Shown one piece after another: positions 1 through 9,559 of a stretch of 64,000 nucleotides of DNA. Positions within the stretch are counted from its first letter, which is position 1. Each line of letters begins with the position of its first letter. This DNA comes from Humulus lupulus. Lineage: Eukaryota > Streptophyta > Magnoliopsida > Rosales > Cannabaceae. The position numbers were made by a program, and so were the translations under genes. A model generated the notes under the pieces. That model saw only the letters and a list, made by a program, of their open reading frames with translations. It was not told the DNA's origin and did not search any database. Location: assembly GCF_963169125.1 (NCBI RefSeq), contig NC_084799.1:67200143-67264142 (forward strand). Direction: 5' to 3'.

Positions 1-138
1 AACTAAAATAAATAGAGAACTTGAGGGTGCAGAAGAAATAAAAAGGATGAATGATTTATATAAAAAGTTGTATTTTTCTTATCAAATTGGATAGCCTCAT
101 GCTACCGATCTTTATTTAGTCCCAAACGCTAATCAAAG

Positions 139-595
139 TCAAGCAGCAGCCACAGCTGCATGCTTTGCAACTTTATCAATAAGCTCATCCTTCTTAGCTC
201 CCGCAATCTTGTCAATAATTTTCCCTTATTGAAGGAACAAAAGGGTTGGCATTGCCTCGATTTCCCACTCCTTAGCAACATCCTACATGCATATAACAAT
301 ATAAAAGGCACAAATGTCATCATATTATCTTTTCTCTTTTCTAAATATCATCTAAACCCCAAAAATCAAACCTAAACCATAATTGTGTATGAACAAATTA
401 TCATAGAGACTACTAATAATGAGAGGCCTCATCTTAACTCCTTTGTTAGTATAAAAAAAAAGTTGTAGATTAATACCTGCATCTCATCATCATCAACTTT
501 CAGGAATATGACACTTGAATTCTTCTTAAGTCGGTGAGGATTGGGGCAATGACACGGCAAGATCATCACCATGATGCAGTGAAATCAACCACTAC
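139..595 (-). pseudogene. thioredoxin h pseudogene fragment (two exons)
   Basis: Two minus-strand exons resemble the last two exons of a plant h-type thioredoxin, a cytosolic disulfide reductase. Exon 477-595 reads VVDFTASW, then two stops, then SCRVIAPILTDL; the WCGPC redox motif is therefore destroyed (W, stop, stop, S, C). A frameshift follows, after which KKNSSVIFLKVDDDEMQ resumes up to a GT donor at 476-475. Exon 139-282 starts after an AG acceptor and reads DVAKEWEIEAMPTLLFLQ, a stop where the family has an acidic or polar residue, then GKIIDKIAGAKKDELIDKVA and a final stop at 139-141. The first exon (N-terminus) is not seen. The retained intron shows the copy came from DNA, not from mRNA. 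It may lie inside the CACTA whose other end is at 2228, but that element's 5' end is not visible. Confidence 0.85.
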
Positions 596-964
596 CTGTA
601 AAGAATAAAAGAAGTTAAGAGCACAAATAAGAAAAATCGGCAAGAACTTTTGTATATTCTACTCAAAATTTACATATCAAAACAGAGCATATACATAAAC
701 CTTAAAATAGGTAAACCCAAATCCACCAAATTATATCACCGCAGAATAAATCAAGCACAAGTTTTGAACTTTCAGAGATAACAAAGAAGGATGGGACAAC
801 CTTAATCGAAAATTTTATGGGTAATATCGTAACAGAGTTCTAAGCATTTCTTAAAAAAAAAAAACTCAACTCACACAAACAGAAAGAATAACATAAGAAA
901 AGTAATAATATCAAAAGGCAAAACCAAAGTAAAGCTTTAATTTTTTTTTTCATTACCAGTTTCT
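596..964. other. AT-rich non-coding stretch
   Basis: I see no gene. The sequence is A-rich and ends in a short poly-T run at about 942-951, just before the GC-rich repeat. Confidence 0.5.
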
Positions 965-1396
965 TGGAGTCCTTTCCCTTCTGAAAATGGTCGAGCCCCG
1001 ACCCCGACCCCCCTGTGCCATCGAGCCCAGACCTGAGACCCCCACCCGCCGTCGAGCCCTGCCCTGAGCCCCCTGCCGCTGTACAGCCCAACCCCGACCC
1101 CCTTCGCCATCGAGCCCAGACCCGAGACCCCCCACCTGCCGTCGGTCCTAGCCCCCAACCCCCCTGTACCATCAAGCCCAGACCCGAGACCCCCACCCGC
1201 CGTCGAGCCCTGCCCTAAGTCCCCTGCCACTATACAGCCCAACCTCGACCCCCTTCGCCATCGAGCCCAGACCCGAGACCCGCCACTTGCCGTCGATCCC
1301 AGCCCCCGAGCCACCAATCGTTGCCATCGAGCCCAGCCCCGAGCCCCCTGCCGCTGTACAGCACGACCCCGACCCCCTTGCCGCCGTCGACCACCT
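965..1396. repeat. GC-rich tandem repeat, unit about 150 bp
   Basis: A strongly C-rich island in AT-rich DNA. The phrase around CGAGCCCAGACCCGAGACCC and the phrase GCCGCTGTACAGC recur, with the latter near 1076, 1226 (variant) and 1351, i.e. steps of about 150 and 125 bp. Open frames on both strands over this island have Gly/Pro/Ala-rich, low-complexity translations and show no domain, so I treat them as by-products of base composition. Confidence 0.75.
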
Positions 1397-1543
1397 TCTC
1401 CTTTTATTCTTCTTTTGCTTTTGTGCTGCTGAGAAAAAATGACCTAGGATTGTGTCTATTATGATATTAGAGGTGAAGCCAAAAAATAAAATTGGACACC
1501 TATATAAATCTTTTTATATTCCTTTTTGTTTAATAAAATGTGT

Positions 1544-1592
1544 TGGTGTAGTGGTAAAGATTACCTGATTTGGAGGGTGGAGGTTCGAAACT
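1544..1592 (+). other. tRNA-like pol III A box and B box (SINE-like head)
   Basis: TGGTGTAGTGG at 1544-1554 fits an A box and GGTTCGAAACT at 1582-1592 fits a B box with one mismatch. The 27-bp gap is compatible with a tRNA-derived promoter. The sequence does not fold into a full tRNA and lacks a poly-A tail of its own, so this is at most a degraded SINE head or a chance match. Confidence 0.35.
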
Positions 1593-1619
1593 TGCTTGCT
1601 CCATTATATATTATTTTTT

Positions 1620-2228
1620 TTAAAAATCAAAATTTAAATATTATATGTGTACTATTTAATATCATTAAAAAGTTTCACAAATTTTTCAAATAAATTTTTT
1701 TAACTAAGACTTTAGTATTACAATTTAGTAATTAATATTTTTTTATAAAATTAAATTAAAGTATTGTTACTCTTAATATCATAATTAATTTAAAATTTGA
1801 TATAAAAATTATTATAAATATAAAAGTTAATATTAAGAAAAATTTAGAAACAAAAAAAATTTAATTTTAAAATTTTGTAATAAATACATAATTTTAATAA
1901 ATACATATTTACATAATTTAGTTTATTTTTAAAAATTTATTATTCATTAATTATAATTTTTTATTTGAATTTTGGCGACATTTTATGACTGTCGGCGTTG
2001 GGGTCAATAGCAACACATTTTAACTGTCGGCATTGGTCTTAAATTAACTGTCGGTGTTGGGGTCAATAGCGACACTCAAAAGCAATGGTGACAGTTATTA
2101 GCTGTCGGCGTTGGTCTCTATGCCTACAGTTTTTAACTGTCGGCGTAGAGTCCCGCTAAGCAATTACGACAGTCAACAGAGTTGACTGTCGTGGTTGGGT
2201 GTCGGGAAAGCCCAGTTTTGTAGTAGTG
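1620..2228. mobile_element. CACTA transposon terminus (family 1)
   Basis: The stretch ends at 2228 in ...CCCAGTTTTGTAGTAGTG, the reverse complement of a CACTA terminal repeat starting CACTACTACAAAAC. About 260 bp of subterminal repeats precede it, built on the motif ACTGTCGGCGTTGG, in both exact and variant forms (1978-2200). Upstream is AT-rich DNA that matches 55430-55690. The opposite terminus was not found in the window, so the left boundary given is only where similarity to the second copy starts. No transposase is visible. Confidence 0.8.
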
Positions 2229-2326
2229 ACTTATAGATTTGTAAACTTGATTAGAGAAAATTTTAAGGAGCTAGGGCCTGGTCTATCCTATATAAGGTCA
2301 AAAAGACTGATTTTTAAGACAAAATA

Positions 2327-3238
2327 ATTCTAACATGGGCAGTGTTTCTTTGTCTGATTTCATCACTTCCGGGAACAGAAGAAAATAATGTTCTAATGGT
2401 ATGCATTTCAGTTTGGCTTTTTCTTTTCCCCCCTGCACTATACTGTTACAGCATTTAATTAACATTGTATATGCAGGAGATTGATCATATTAGCTATGTT
2501 CGTCAAGCTTCTAAAGCTGCATCTTTGAGATTTTTTCTTGAGATCCTTGAGAGTGACTTATTAAATGAGTCAGATGTAAGTTATTTTAGTTTATCTAGGT
2601 TCTTATGTAATAAGTTGAACTATGTTAGTTACCTAATATGCGAATTCTTTTTTTTTTTCCCTCACTTTATTAGTTTAATATTAGTTTCAAGTCTGTGATC
2701 TTTTCTCAATTTGTTTGTTTCCTTAGGGTCATGTTGCTGGTTATCGAAGTGTATTGAGAACTTTTATTTCTACAGTTATTGCATCTTATGAGATCAATAT
2801 TCAGCTAATTAGATTAAATATCTTGAATGACCTCAAGTTGTTTATTTTATTTATATTAATATTTTCTGTTTTGTCTAAGCAGCTGGAAGACAGTACCCTT
2901 AATTTGATATTGGATATTCTTTGCAAAGTTTATCAGGGAGAGGTTTGGCTGCATAATGATTGTCTTTCAGGGTCATTTATTGATTATTTTGTTGATTTTC
3001 CATTGGTGGTTCTATTAAAGTTGACATTCTTCTTTTCCTTCGTAGTTTTTTTATTGGATTTATTACTTTAAATTTTTCAGGAATCACTTTGCAGTCAGTT
3101 TTTGGACAGAGAAAGTTTTGTTGATGGTTCTATTCTGTGTCTTCTTTGTAGCCTAGAAGGTGAATTTTCCTTCAGGACTGTGGAACTTATTCGCCTCTTA
3201 TCATCCCTATCTGAAGGAACTTGGCCAGCAGAATGTGT
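2327..3238 (+). pseudogene. NUP188-like nucleoporin gene fragment (internal exons)
   Basis: Five plus-strand exon pieces match the central part of plant NUP188, a large scaffold nucleoporin of the inner ring of the nuclear pore: about 2327-2398 (ILTWAVFLCLISSLPG...), 2477-2575 (EIDHISYVRQA...), 2727-2804 (GHVAGYRSVLRTF...), 2883-2942 (LEDSTLNLILDILCKVYQGE) and 3081-3238 (ESLCSQFLDRESFVDG...). Most junctions carry proper GT and AG sites. The donor after 2804 reads CTAATT instead of GTAATT, so normal splicing there is lost. The upstream and downstream exons of this very long gene are absent, and a CACTA end abuts it 5'. I read it as a captured or truncated fragment and not a working gene. The identification rests on recall of the plant NUP188 family. 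Confidence 0.8.
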
Positions 3239-4407
3239 GTAAGTTTCTTTATTAGCTTTTTCTAGCGATCTCTTTGGTTTTGATTTCATAATATTTCTAT
3301 TTCATATCCAACTGATGTTAACATTTTTCTTTTACTTTGTATTTTATTTTAACAAGTAATACAAAATTTCGTTTCTTTAAAAAAAATATAAAAATATTCA
3401 TGCAATTCTTTGTTGTTGTCTCCTTGGTATCTTATTTTCGCAATCCTATAAAGATTCTCTCGATGCTTGAACTGAAAACCTTTTTCATATTATGTTGTTT
3501 CCTCTTATTTGAGGACCTTCTTTACCTGTTATGCATTTAACAACATCAATTAAAGATTCTTTTACTTTGTTGGTGTTCTTTTTCCTTTTTGGTCTTCTGA
3601 TTTTCTCAGTTTAGACTCACACATTCGTTCATAACCAACATTTTGTGGATTGTGCATGTAAATTGTATATGTGTATATGTATATATTAATAAATAAGCTA
3701 AGATTATTTATTTAAGAGGAAGAAAATAGAACTATGCTTCCTCCGCCTAGCTAAAGGAAGGCAATATATATTGAAGCACACTATCTAGTAATGGTAGATA
3801 CAAAAAGAAGGGGCAGTCCCTAAATTATTTGGTCGAGGAAACCCAAAGAGACACGATGAAGTGATTTCTTCCACAGAAAACATTTATATTGGACATTGGC
3901 ATATCTTTAGTGTGTATCAATTTTTTTGGTATCAATCATGGCTTTTAATACAAATGAAACTCATAGTTTCTAGTAACTGAAAGTCTTTTCATATTTCTTT
4001 GCATTGGGTTGAGGATTCTACAGTAATTTCTGTACGTTTGTAAACACTACACTGTATTATATCAGCGTAATTGACTGTGAATATGTATCACTGTTTTGTA
4101 ATTACTTGTTAGTGCCCAAATAACTTAAGGTCTAGAGTTTAGTACCTGTTTGAGCTCCATATTCTATTACACCTCTCCTTTAAATGAGATATGAGATTCG
4201 ATGGATCTACCCTAGAAATAATAGTATCATTATAAATGCTTTTGTAACTCAAATCTCCCAAACTTTTAACATGTTGTCTTAGTAATTAAGCACCTGAACC
4301 AGAGATGTCTTTAGGGTGAAATTGAGGCCCCTTTAACCTGAAAATGTTAATGTTTGTTTACTGTAATATGTATGTATTCACTGTGTGATAGCATTATTTT
4401 GAATTTT
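3239..4407. other. non-coding stretch after the NUP188 fragment
   Basis: It begins as an intron (GTAAG at 3239) but no following NUP188 exon is recognisable. The rest is AT-rich, with no coding potential that I can support, up to the CACTA insertion at 4408. Confidence 0.5.
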
Positions 4408-4643
4408 CACTACAACAAAATTGACATTTAATGACTCTCTATAATGAATTACACCAATGGTGTAAGTCATTAAAAGTATTCAGTGATATTTAAAGTCTAG
4501 AGGTGTAAGTCATTAAAAGTTTTTGTCGATGACTAGCTAGGTAAGTCATAAAAAATGGTGGGAGACGTTATACTTAAAAATATGATTTAATTTTTTATTT
4601 TTTTTAAATATCAGAAATTGGGCCGAATATAAATAAAGGAAGA

Positions 4644-4771
4644 CTTTTAACGTCTCCCCTGGGAAGACGTGCCTAGCCTCTAACGTCTCCCCTAGGAAGA
4701 CGTGCCACATCGGATGTCTCCCAAGGGGAGACGTTAGAGGCTAAGCACGTCTTCCCAGGGGAGACGTTAAA
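4644..4771. repeat. large subterminal inverted repeat (hairpin)
   Basis: Arms of about 49 bp (roughly 4644-4692 and 4723-4771) are reverse complements with only about two visible mismatches, separated by a loop of about 30 bp. Each arm contains two AACGTCTCCCCT motifs and one GGGAAGACGTGC segment. Transcribed, it would form a long stem. Confidence 0.85.
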
Positions 4772-5947
4772 GGCCTCCCCTACTATATTACTTAGCTCTT
4801 TCTCTTCTTCTTCCCCGAGAGCATACGCACGAAACAGAGAGGCGGAGAGGAGGCGTTTTCAGGCAATTTTTCAAGTTCTCTTTGATGATTTTGGCCAATT
4901 TTAGGCCATAAAATTCCATTTGAGGTATGATTTTATCATTTATAAGTGTTGTATAATAGTTAGGATAATTTTTATGCTTATTTTCTCTAAATATTAAGGG
5001 ATTGATATTGAGATTTTAGGGTTTATGATAGTTGCGGTTTTGGGTGATTTTTGGCTCATCAAAGTGGATTTAAAGTATGAAAAATACTTTTTATGTATAT
5101 TTGAGATATTACATTGTTTAATTTTAACATGTTACCACATTATTTACTATTTATTCCGAAAATTATATATTTTTAATTAATTTTTAATGTTTGTTAAGTA
5201 TATATATGTAAATATGTTTTGTTAAAATGTATTTAATAATTTTTTCTAAAATAAAAAAAATTTATTTTACATACTAAATAATAATTCAAGTTAATATGTT
5301 TATAAATTTTTTTAATTTATATTATTTTTTAATTAGAAAATTATATATATTTGTAATTTTTATTAACATTTAAGTAGGTTATTTATATATAGTTATATTT
5401 TTTTATTGATTTACTAATATTTTATTATTTAATTAATAACATAGTGCGCGCATTGCAAAAGTGAAGTAAATTTGCTAGCAAGGACTATTAATTGCAAGAG
5501 GTAATTACATTATCTTATTTTTTGTTTTAGTATTATTAAACTTTTGTTAGAAGAGTTTGAATATCTTAAATATTCATCCATAGTGAAGTAGGTTCTGAGA
5601 TTAAAATTGTGTGTTGCAGTGATAACAGAAGGTTGAGAATTGTGTGTTTTAGTGAAGTAGGTTCTGGAAAATATGTTTATGTGCTGCGGAGCTATAAGGA
5701 AGAAACTTATTGTGTGTTGTTTGATTTGTTTGGCTTATTGTTCACAGATGGTTAGATCACTATTATAGGGGAAATGCTGCTCGATTTTGTCTAGAATTAT
5801 GTATTCTATTATTATATTTGTATTGTGTTGTGCTTATTTGATTAGATTCACAGATGTTTATGTTACTAATATAAGGGAAATACTGGCCAATTTTTCGTAT
5901 GCTTATATAGTTTTATTGTTTAATTTTTCATATACATAGGAAAAGAT

Positions 5948-6177
5948 ATGGATAGACCTAGACGTTACTTGAAGAAAAAGGTATGTATATATATAAATTT
6001 ATAAAAATTTTACAGTTTATTTATTATTAAAGTAGATATAATTAAATAATATATTGTACTTTATATTTTTTGTAGCTGAGCACTCCGCCATATACACCAG
6101 CACAGATTAATGAAATGCGACAACAGCGGGCGAACGATATGGTGCCGATAGTTCAAAGTCATCGTCCCAAAAAATAG
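5948..6177 (+). CDS. small spliced ORF of 44 aa inside CACTA family 2
   Basis: An ATG at 5948 opens MDRPRRYLKKK up to a GT donor (GTATGT at 5981). After an AG acceptor at 6074-6075 the frame continues LSTPPYTPAQINEMRQQRAN to a stop at 6175-6177. The protein is basic with a Pro/Tyr-rich middle. I do not recognise a domain. The clean splice signals and position in the middle of the element suggest the relic of an element-encoded gene whose other exons were lost. A chance ORF is possible. Confidence 0.35.
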
Positions 6178-6500
6178 GTTTTTATTGTTTATTTTTTCTA
6201 TCTTACTATATGTCTAGCTAGCTACTGTAATATTTGTTAATTTTGTATGTTTAACAACAAATATTACAATTTTGTATATTTAGCTAGCAAAAACATATTA
6301 GATACACATTTCGGTTTTATTAATGAAAATTCAAAATTTAAATTTGCATATAATTTAGATTTTTTAATTAATATATTTAATTCTATTTCAAAAAAAATTA
6401 ATATATTTAATTTTATTAATTAATATACTGAAAATAATTATTTAATTTTTTTTAAAAAAAAATACAAAAACCAATGATGACTCGTTATATGAGTCATTGA

Positions 6501-6574
6501 ATGTCTACAAAGTCTCCCCATGGGAGATGTCATAGGTACCTACAACGTCTCCCATGGGGAGACTTTGTAGACAT
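6501..6574. repeat. perfect 27-bp inverted repeat
   Basis: Arms 6501-6527 and 6548-6574 are exact reverse complements around a 20-bp loop. Each contains the palindromic core TCCCCATGGGAGA. It is the right-hand counterpart of the hairpin at 4644-4771 in the same CACTA element. Confidence 0.9.
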
Positions 6575-6859
6575 CCAACGTCTCCCCCTGGGAGACGTCA
6601 TAGGGCCACTTTAGATGGCTCCTGCAACAACGTCTCCCCTAGGGGGAGACATTAAATGTCTACAATGTCTCCCCCATATAGCCATTAAATGCATATTTTG
6701 TTGTAGTGTTTAAAGTATGCTCACCTGGTATTGCTTGCTTAGGTCTTATATTGTATACAGTTTTATTATTTGATTCATATTATTTAATTTTTTTAAGCAT
6801 ATACCTTACCTTTTATCTGCTATTGCAGGAGAAAAATGTCTCTTTCTCCATCAATTGGA

Positions 6860-7605
6860 GGAGAAAAGGATACTTAATTTTGAAGGCTTTGTGTTGGGCA
6901 GCTGTAGAATATTTTGTGCTGAAAGTAGTAACTTTTTAATATGTTGAATATTTAAGACTACTTGAATACTTAAATAACATTTTGTTGTTGATGACAGTGT
7001 TGAATGTTTTAAACGAATTTGTGGATTGTTAATACAATGTTGAATGTTTTTACTTTTTGTTATTTGAAAATCAAGTTCATTTGATGATGCTAGTATATAT
7101 TAGAAAGCTAATTTTAATTATATAAAAAAATTAAAATATAATAGAATAAATTAGTGTTACATAAATGAATATATAACGAGAATTTAAACTTGTCTAAATA
7201 TTAAAATAATACGAAAATTGTGTTATAATATCTATTACAATAACAATTTTTATGTAAAGAATTTTGTTATGCAAACTTCATTATATAACACAAATAATGT
7301 GTTATACTAAAGTGTAGTATAACACAAAAAATGTGTTATACTGTTTAACACAAATTTATAAGTATTAAAATGTGTTATATAATCGACTATAAATAATATA
7401 ATTAAACACTTATCTATTTATTAAAATAACACCAAAAGTGTGTTATCGTTGACAGCATAATAACACATCTGTGTAACAATGATAAAGTGTTATGTAAAGT
7501 ACGCTAACCTACGATAACATAGTCAGTCTTAACACATTAAAAAGTGTTATGGTATGTTTTGATAACACATTTTTGTTGTTATTAAAAGCATTTTTTCTTG
7601 TAGTG
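6860..7605. mobile_element. CACTA transposon terminus (family 3, copy A)
   Basis: It ends at 7605 in ...TTTTTTCTTGTAGTG. The last 400 bp hold many subterminal units in which TAACACA faces TGTGTTA, for example around 7320-7345 and 7560-7585. From about 6860 onward it is the reverse complement of 32509-33228, including a shared segment that translates LILKALCWA-VEYFVLKVV. The other end is not identified. The element may extend leftward across the family-2 insertion and include the NUP188 fragment. Confidence 0.8.
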
Positions 7606-8466
7606 TAATTAAAATGGTTAAATGGTAATTTTATTTCCACTTAATTAGGAATCATCAATAGAGGATCAATTTTTATGTAATTATAATATCAATGGACACT
7701 TTATGGTTACAATAAAGTACTCAGTAAATATATGTATTTAATTCTCCAGAGTTCAGTCTCATATTTATAGTGGAATAATTATGAGATAAATAAATATGAT
7801 TATTGAGTCAAAGGGTTTTGGTTAATAATCTTTTATTTATTGGAGCTTGAAATTATTGGTCCATAGGTCTCCGCGACGGCTCTATCAACATTAATCAAGG
7901 TAAGAGTTGATACAAGGGTTATACTGTGAATGAGCTATTTGAGAGAATATTTATTCTTCAGGATAAATATGCAATTATGTGATAATTGAAGTTGCGCAAT
8001 TTTTTATTGCATTTGTGCAATTTTTTAAATTGTGTAGAAATAAAATGAATTATTTTTAATCAATTATTTTTTTAAGTGTGAATAGATAAATATGGATAGT
8101 AAAACTTGATTTTGATTATTATATTTATTTAATTAATAATAAGATGATAATAGAAATTGAAATTTTGAATTTTGAATTTTGATATTTAAATTGTTATCTA
8201 TTTCCTTAAAAAAGATGATACCTTATTTCGATATCTAATTATAAATTAATTAAAATTAAAACGCATGAAAAAAATCAAAATCCCATTTTTTAGGGATAGG
8301 CCACACACATAGGGCTTAGACTGCTCTATGCGTATGGCACATCTGATTTTATCAGATATTGGTTTTTTTTTATTTTTATTTTTAATTAATTGATAAAATT
8401 TTTTAAAAGGGGTTTTAAAATTGAATGTTAGATAATTGTCTATTATCATCCTCATCATCATCATCA

Positions 8467-8519
<53 letters not shown>

Positions 8520-8531
8520 AAAGATGATTGA

Positions 8532-8571
<40 letters not shown>

Positions 8572-9017
8572 ATGCTAATAATGCATGTATATATTATATA
8601 TGATAGAAATTAGAAACAACAAGTTTTTTACAGAGAAGAAAAACTATCATCTTTTTCACAAAAGCAAAAAAAAAAAACTTTTTTCTCTCTAGCATATAAT
8701 CAAAAGTCTCATGTGTTGAGAATAATTTTGATTCACAAAATTTATCCTTGTTCTCTATGTTCCCACCCACATCTTGAGGTGTAGAGAACGTCTTGGAAGA
8801 TCTAGGTGTGAGTACTCTAGTAAGGATAGGAAGATTGAAATACATACGAAAAGATTCAAGGATTCTTGATAGGCTACAAGAGGTAAATCGTTTCATATTA
8901 TATAATGATTAACATATTGCATATTAAAAGATCCTCATATAAAGTTGTTTATATGAAATTTTTTATTGTATACCATTATCGCAATTTTCGCTGCGCACTA
9001 GGAACCGTTCCTAACCT
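7606..9017 (+). mobile_element. retrotransposon LTR-like repeat, copy in + orientation
   Basis: Segments 7607-7990 and 8600-8990 match, in inverse orientation, 58380-58760 and 57400-57640. The phrases about a GGACACTTTA block, the TTGAGTCAAAG block and the ACATAGAGAAC block occur in the same order. No protein is encoded. It looks like a long solo LTR of a copia-like family, ending near GGAACCGTTCCTAAC at about 9017; the ends and TSD are not secure. Confidence 0.55.
8446..8575. repeat. ATC/ATT trinucleotide microsatellite
   Basis: A run of CATCATCAT passes into (ATT)n at 8466-8518, and after a short break a second (ATT)n run lies at 8536-8570. Confidence 0.95.
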
Positions 9018-9019
9018 TT

Positions 9020-9537
9020 TTGATGTGGGAAAAATCTTGCCTTACGACCATAAAACACAAAATAAAAATATAGATAACTAATCATTTACAATTAGTAATC
9101 ATATTCTTATAAAATAAAAAAGACAGGTAGTTAAAAATTGGCAAGTCGTGCCTTACAATTGACTTTACAAAGTCTAGACCATAGAAAAAATAACTGATTG
9201 TTTAAAAATGGGCAAACCATGCCTTACAATCAGTAACATAGACAAGAGAGAAATAGTTGGTCGCGTGATGATGGGCAAAATCGTGCCTCATGACCGGTAA
9301 ATTTAAGAAAATAAAAAGATTAGTTGTTAATGGGAAAAATGTGCCTTCAATAAAATAGACAAATTACTGGTCGTTTACAAAGTGGAAAAAACATGCCTTA
9401 CGACGAGTAAACATAGTATTTAGAAAAATAGAAGACGAGTAGTTGTTTAAAGAATAGGAAATTTGTGCCTTACAACCAGTAAAACCAATAAAAATAGTTA
9501 ATCATAAAAAATGGGCAAATCATGCCTTACGACCAGC
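9020..9537. repeat. AT-rich minisatellite of about 60-80 bp units
   Basis: About eight degenerate units repeat the pattern ATGGGCAAATCGTGCCTTAC followed by GACCAGTAAA and an A-rich spacer. In many units TGGTCGT or a variant faces ACGACCA across the GGGCAA...TGCCTTAC core, so each unit could form a small stem. It lies just downstream (minus strand) of the T1 gag. Tat/Ogre-lineage gypsy elements often carry such tandem arrays in non-coding parts, which would fit T1. Confidence 0.8.
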
Positions 9538-9559
9538 CTTACATTAACTCGTAGCAATA

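Larger units (their letters stand above)
4408..6708. mobile_element. complete non-autonomous CACTA transposon (family 2)
   Basis: Terminal inverted repeats are CACTACAACAAAATTG at the left and ...TTTTGTTGTAGTG at the right. The flanks are TTT (4405-4407) and TTT (6709-6711), the 3-bp TSD expected for CACTA. Both subterminal regions carry many copies of AACGTCTCCC in both orientations, forming long hairpins. Inside there is no TNP2-type transposase, only AT-rich DNA and a small spliced reading frame (5948-6177). The 2301-bp element sits between the NUP188 fragment and the family-3 CACTA terminus. Confidence 0.9.

Noticed and set aside
840..1317. Several overlapping Gly- and Pro-rich ORFs on both strands
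   Set aside because: They come from the GC-rich tandem repeat, have no domain and exist in several frames at once.
9020..9537. CRISPR-like regular repeat array
   Set aside because: Units are degenerate, contiguous and of uneven length, without unique spacers, and the DNA is plant nuclear.
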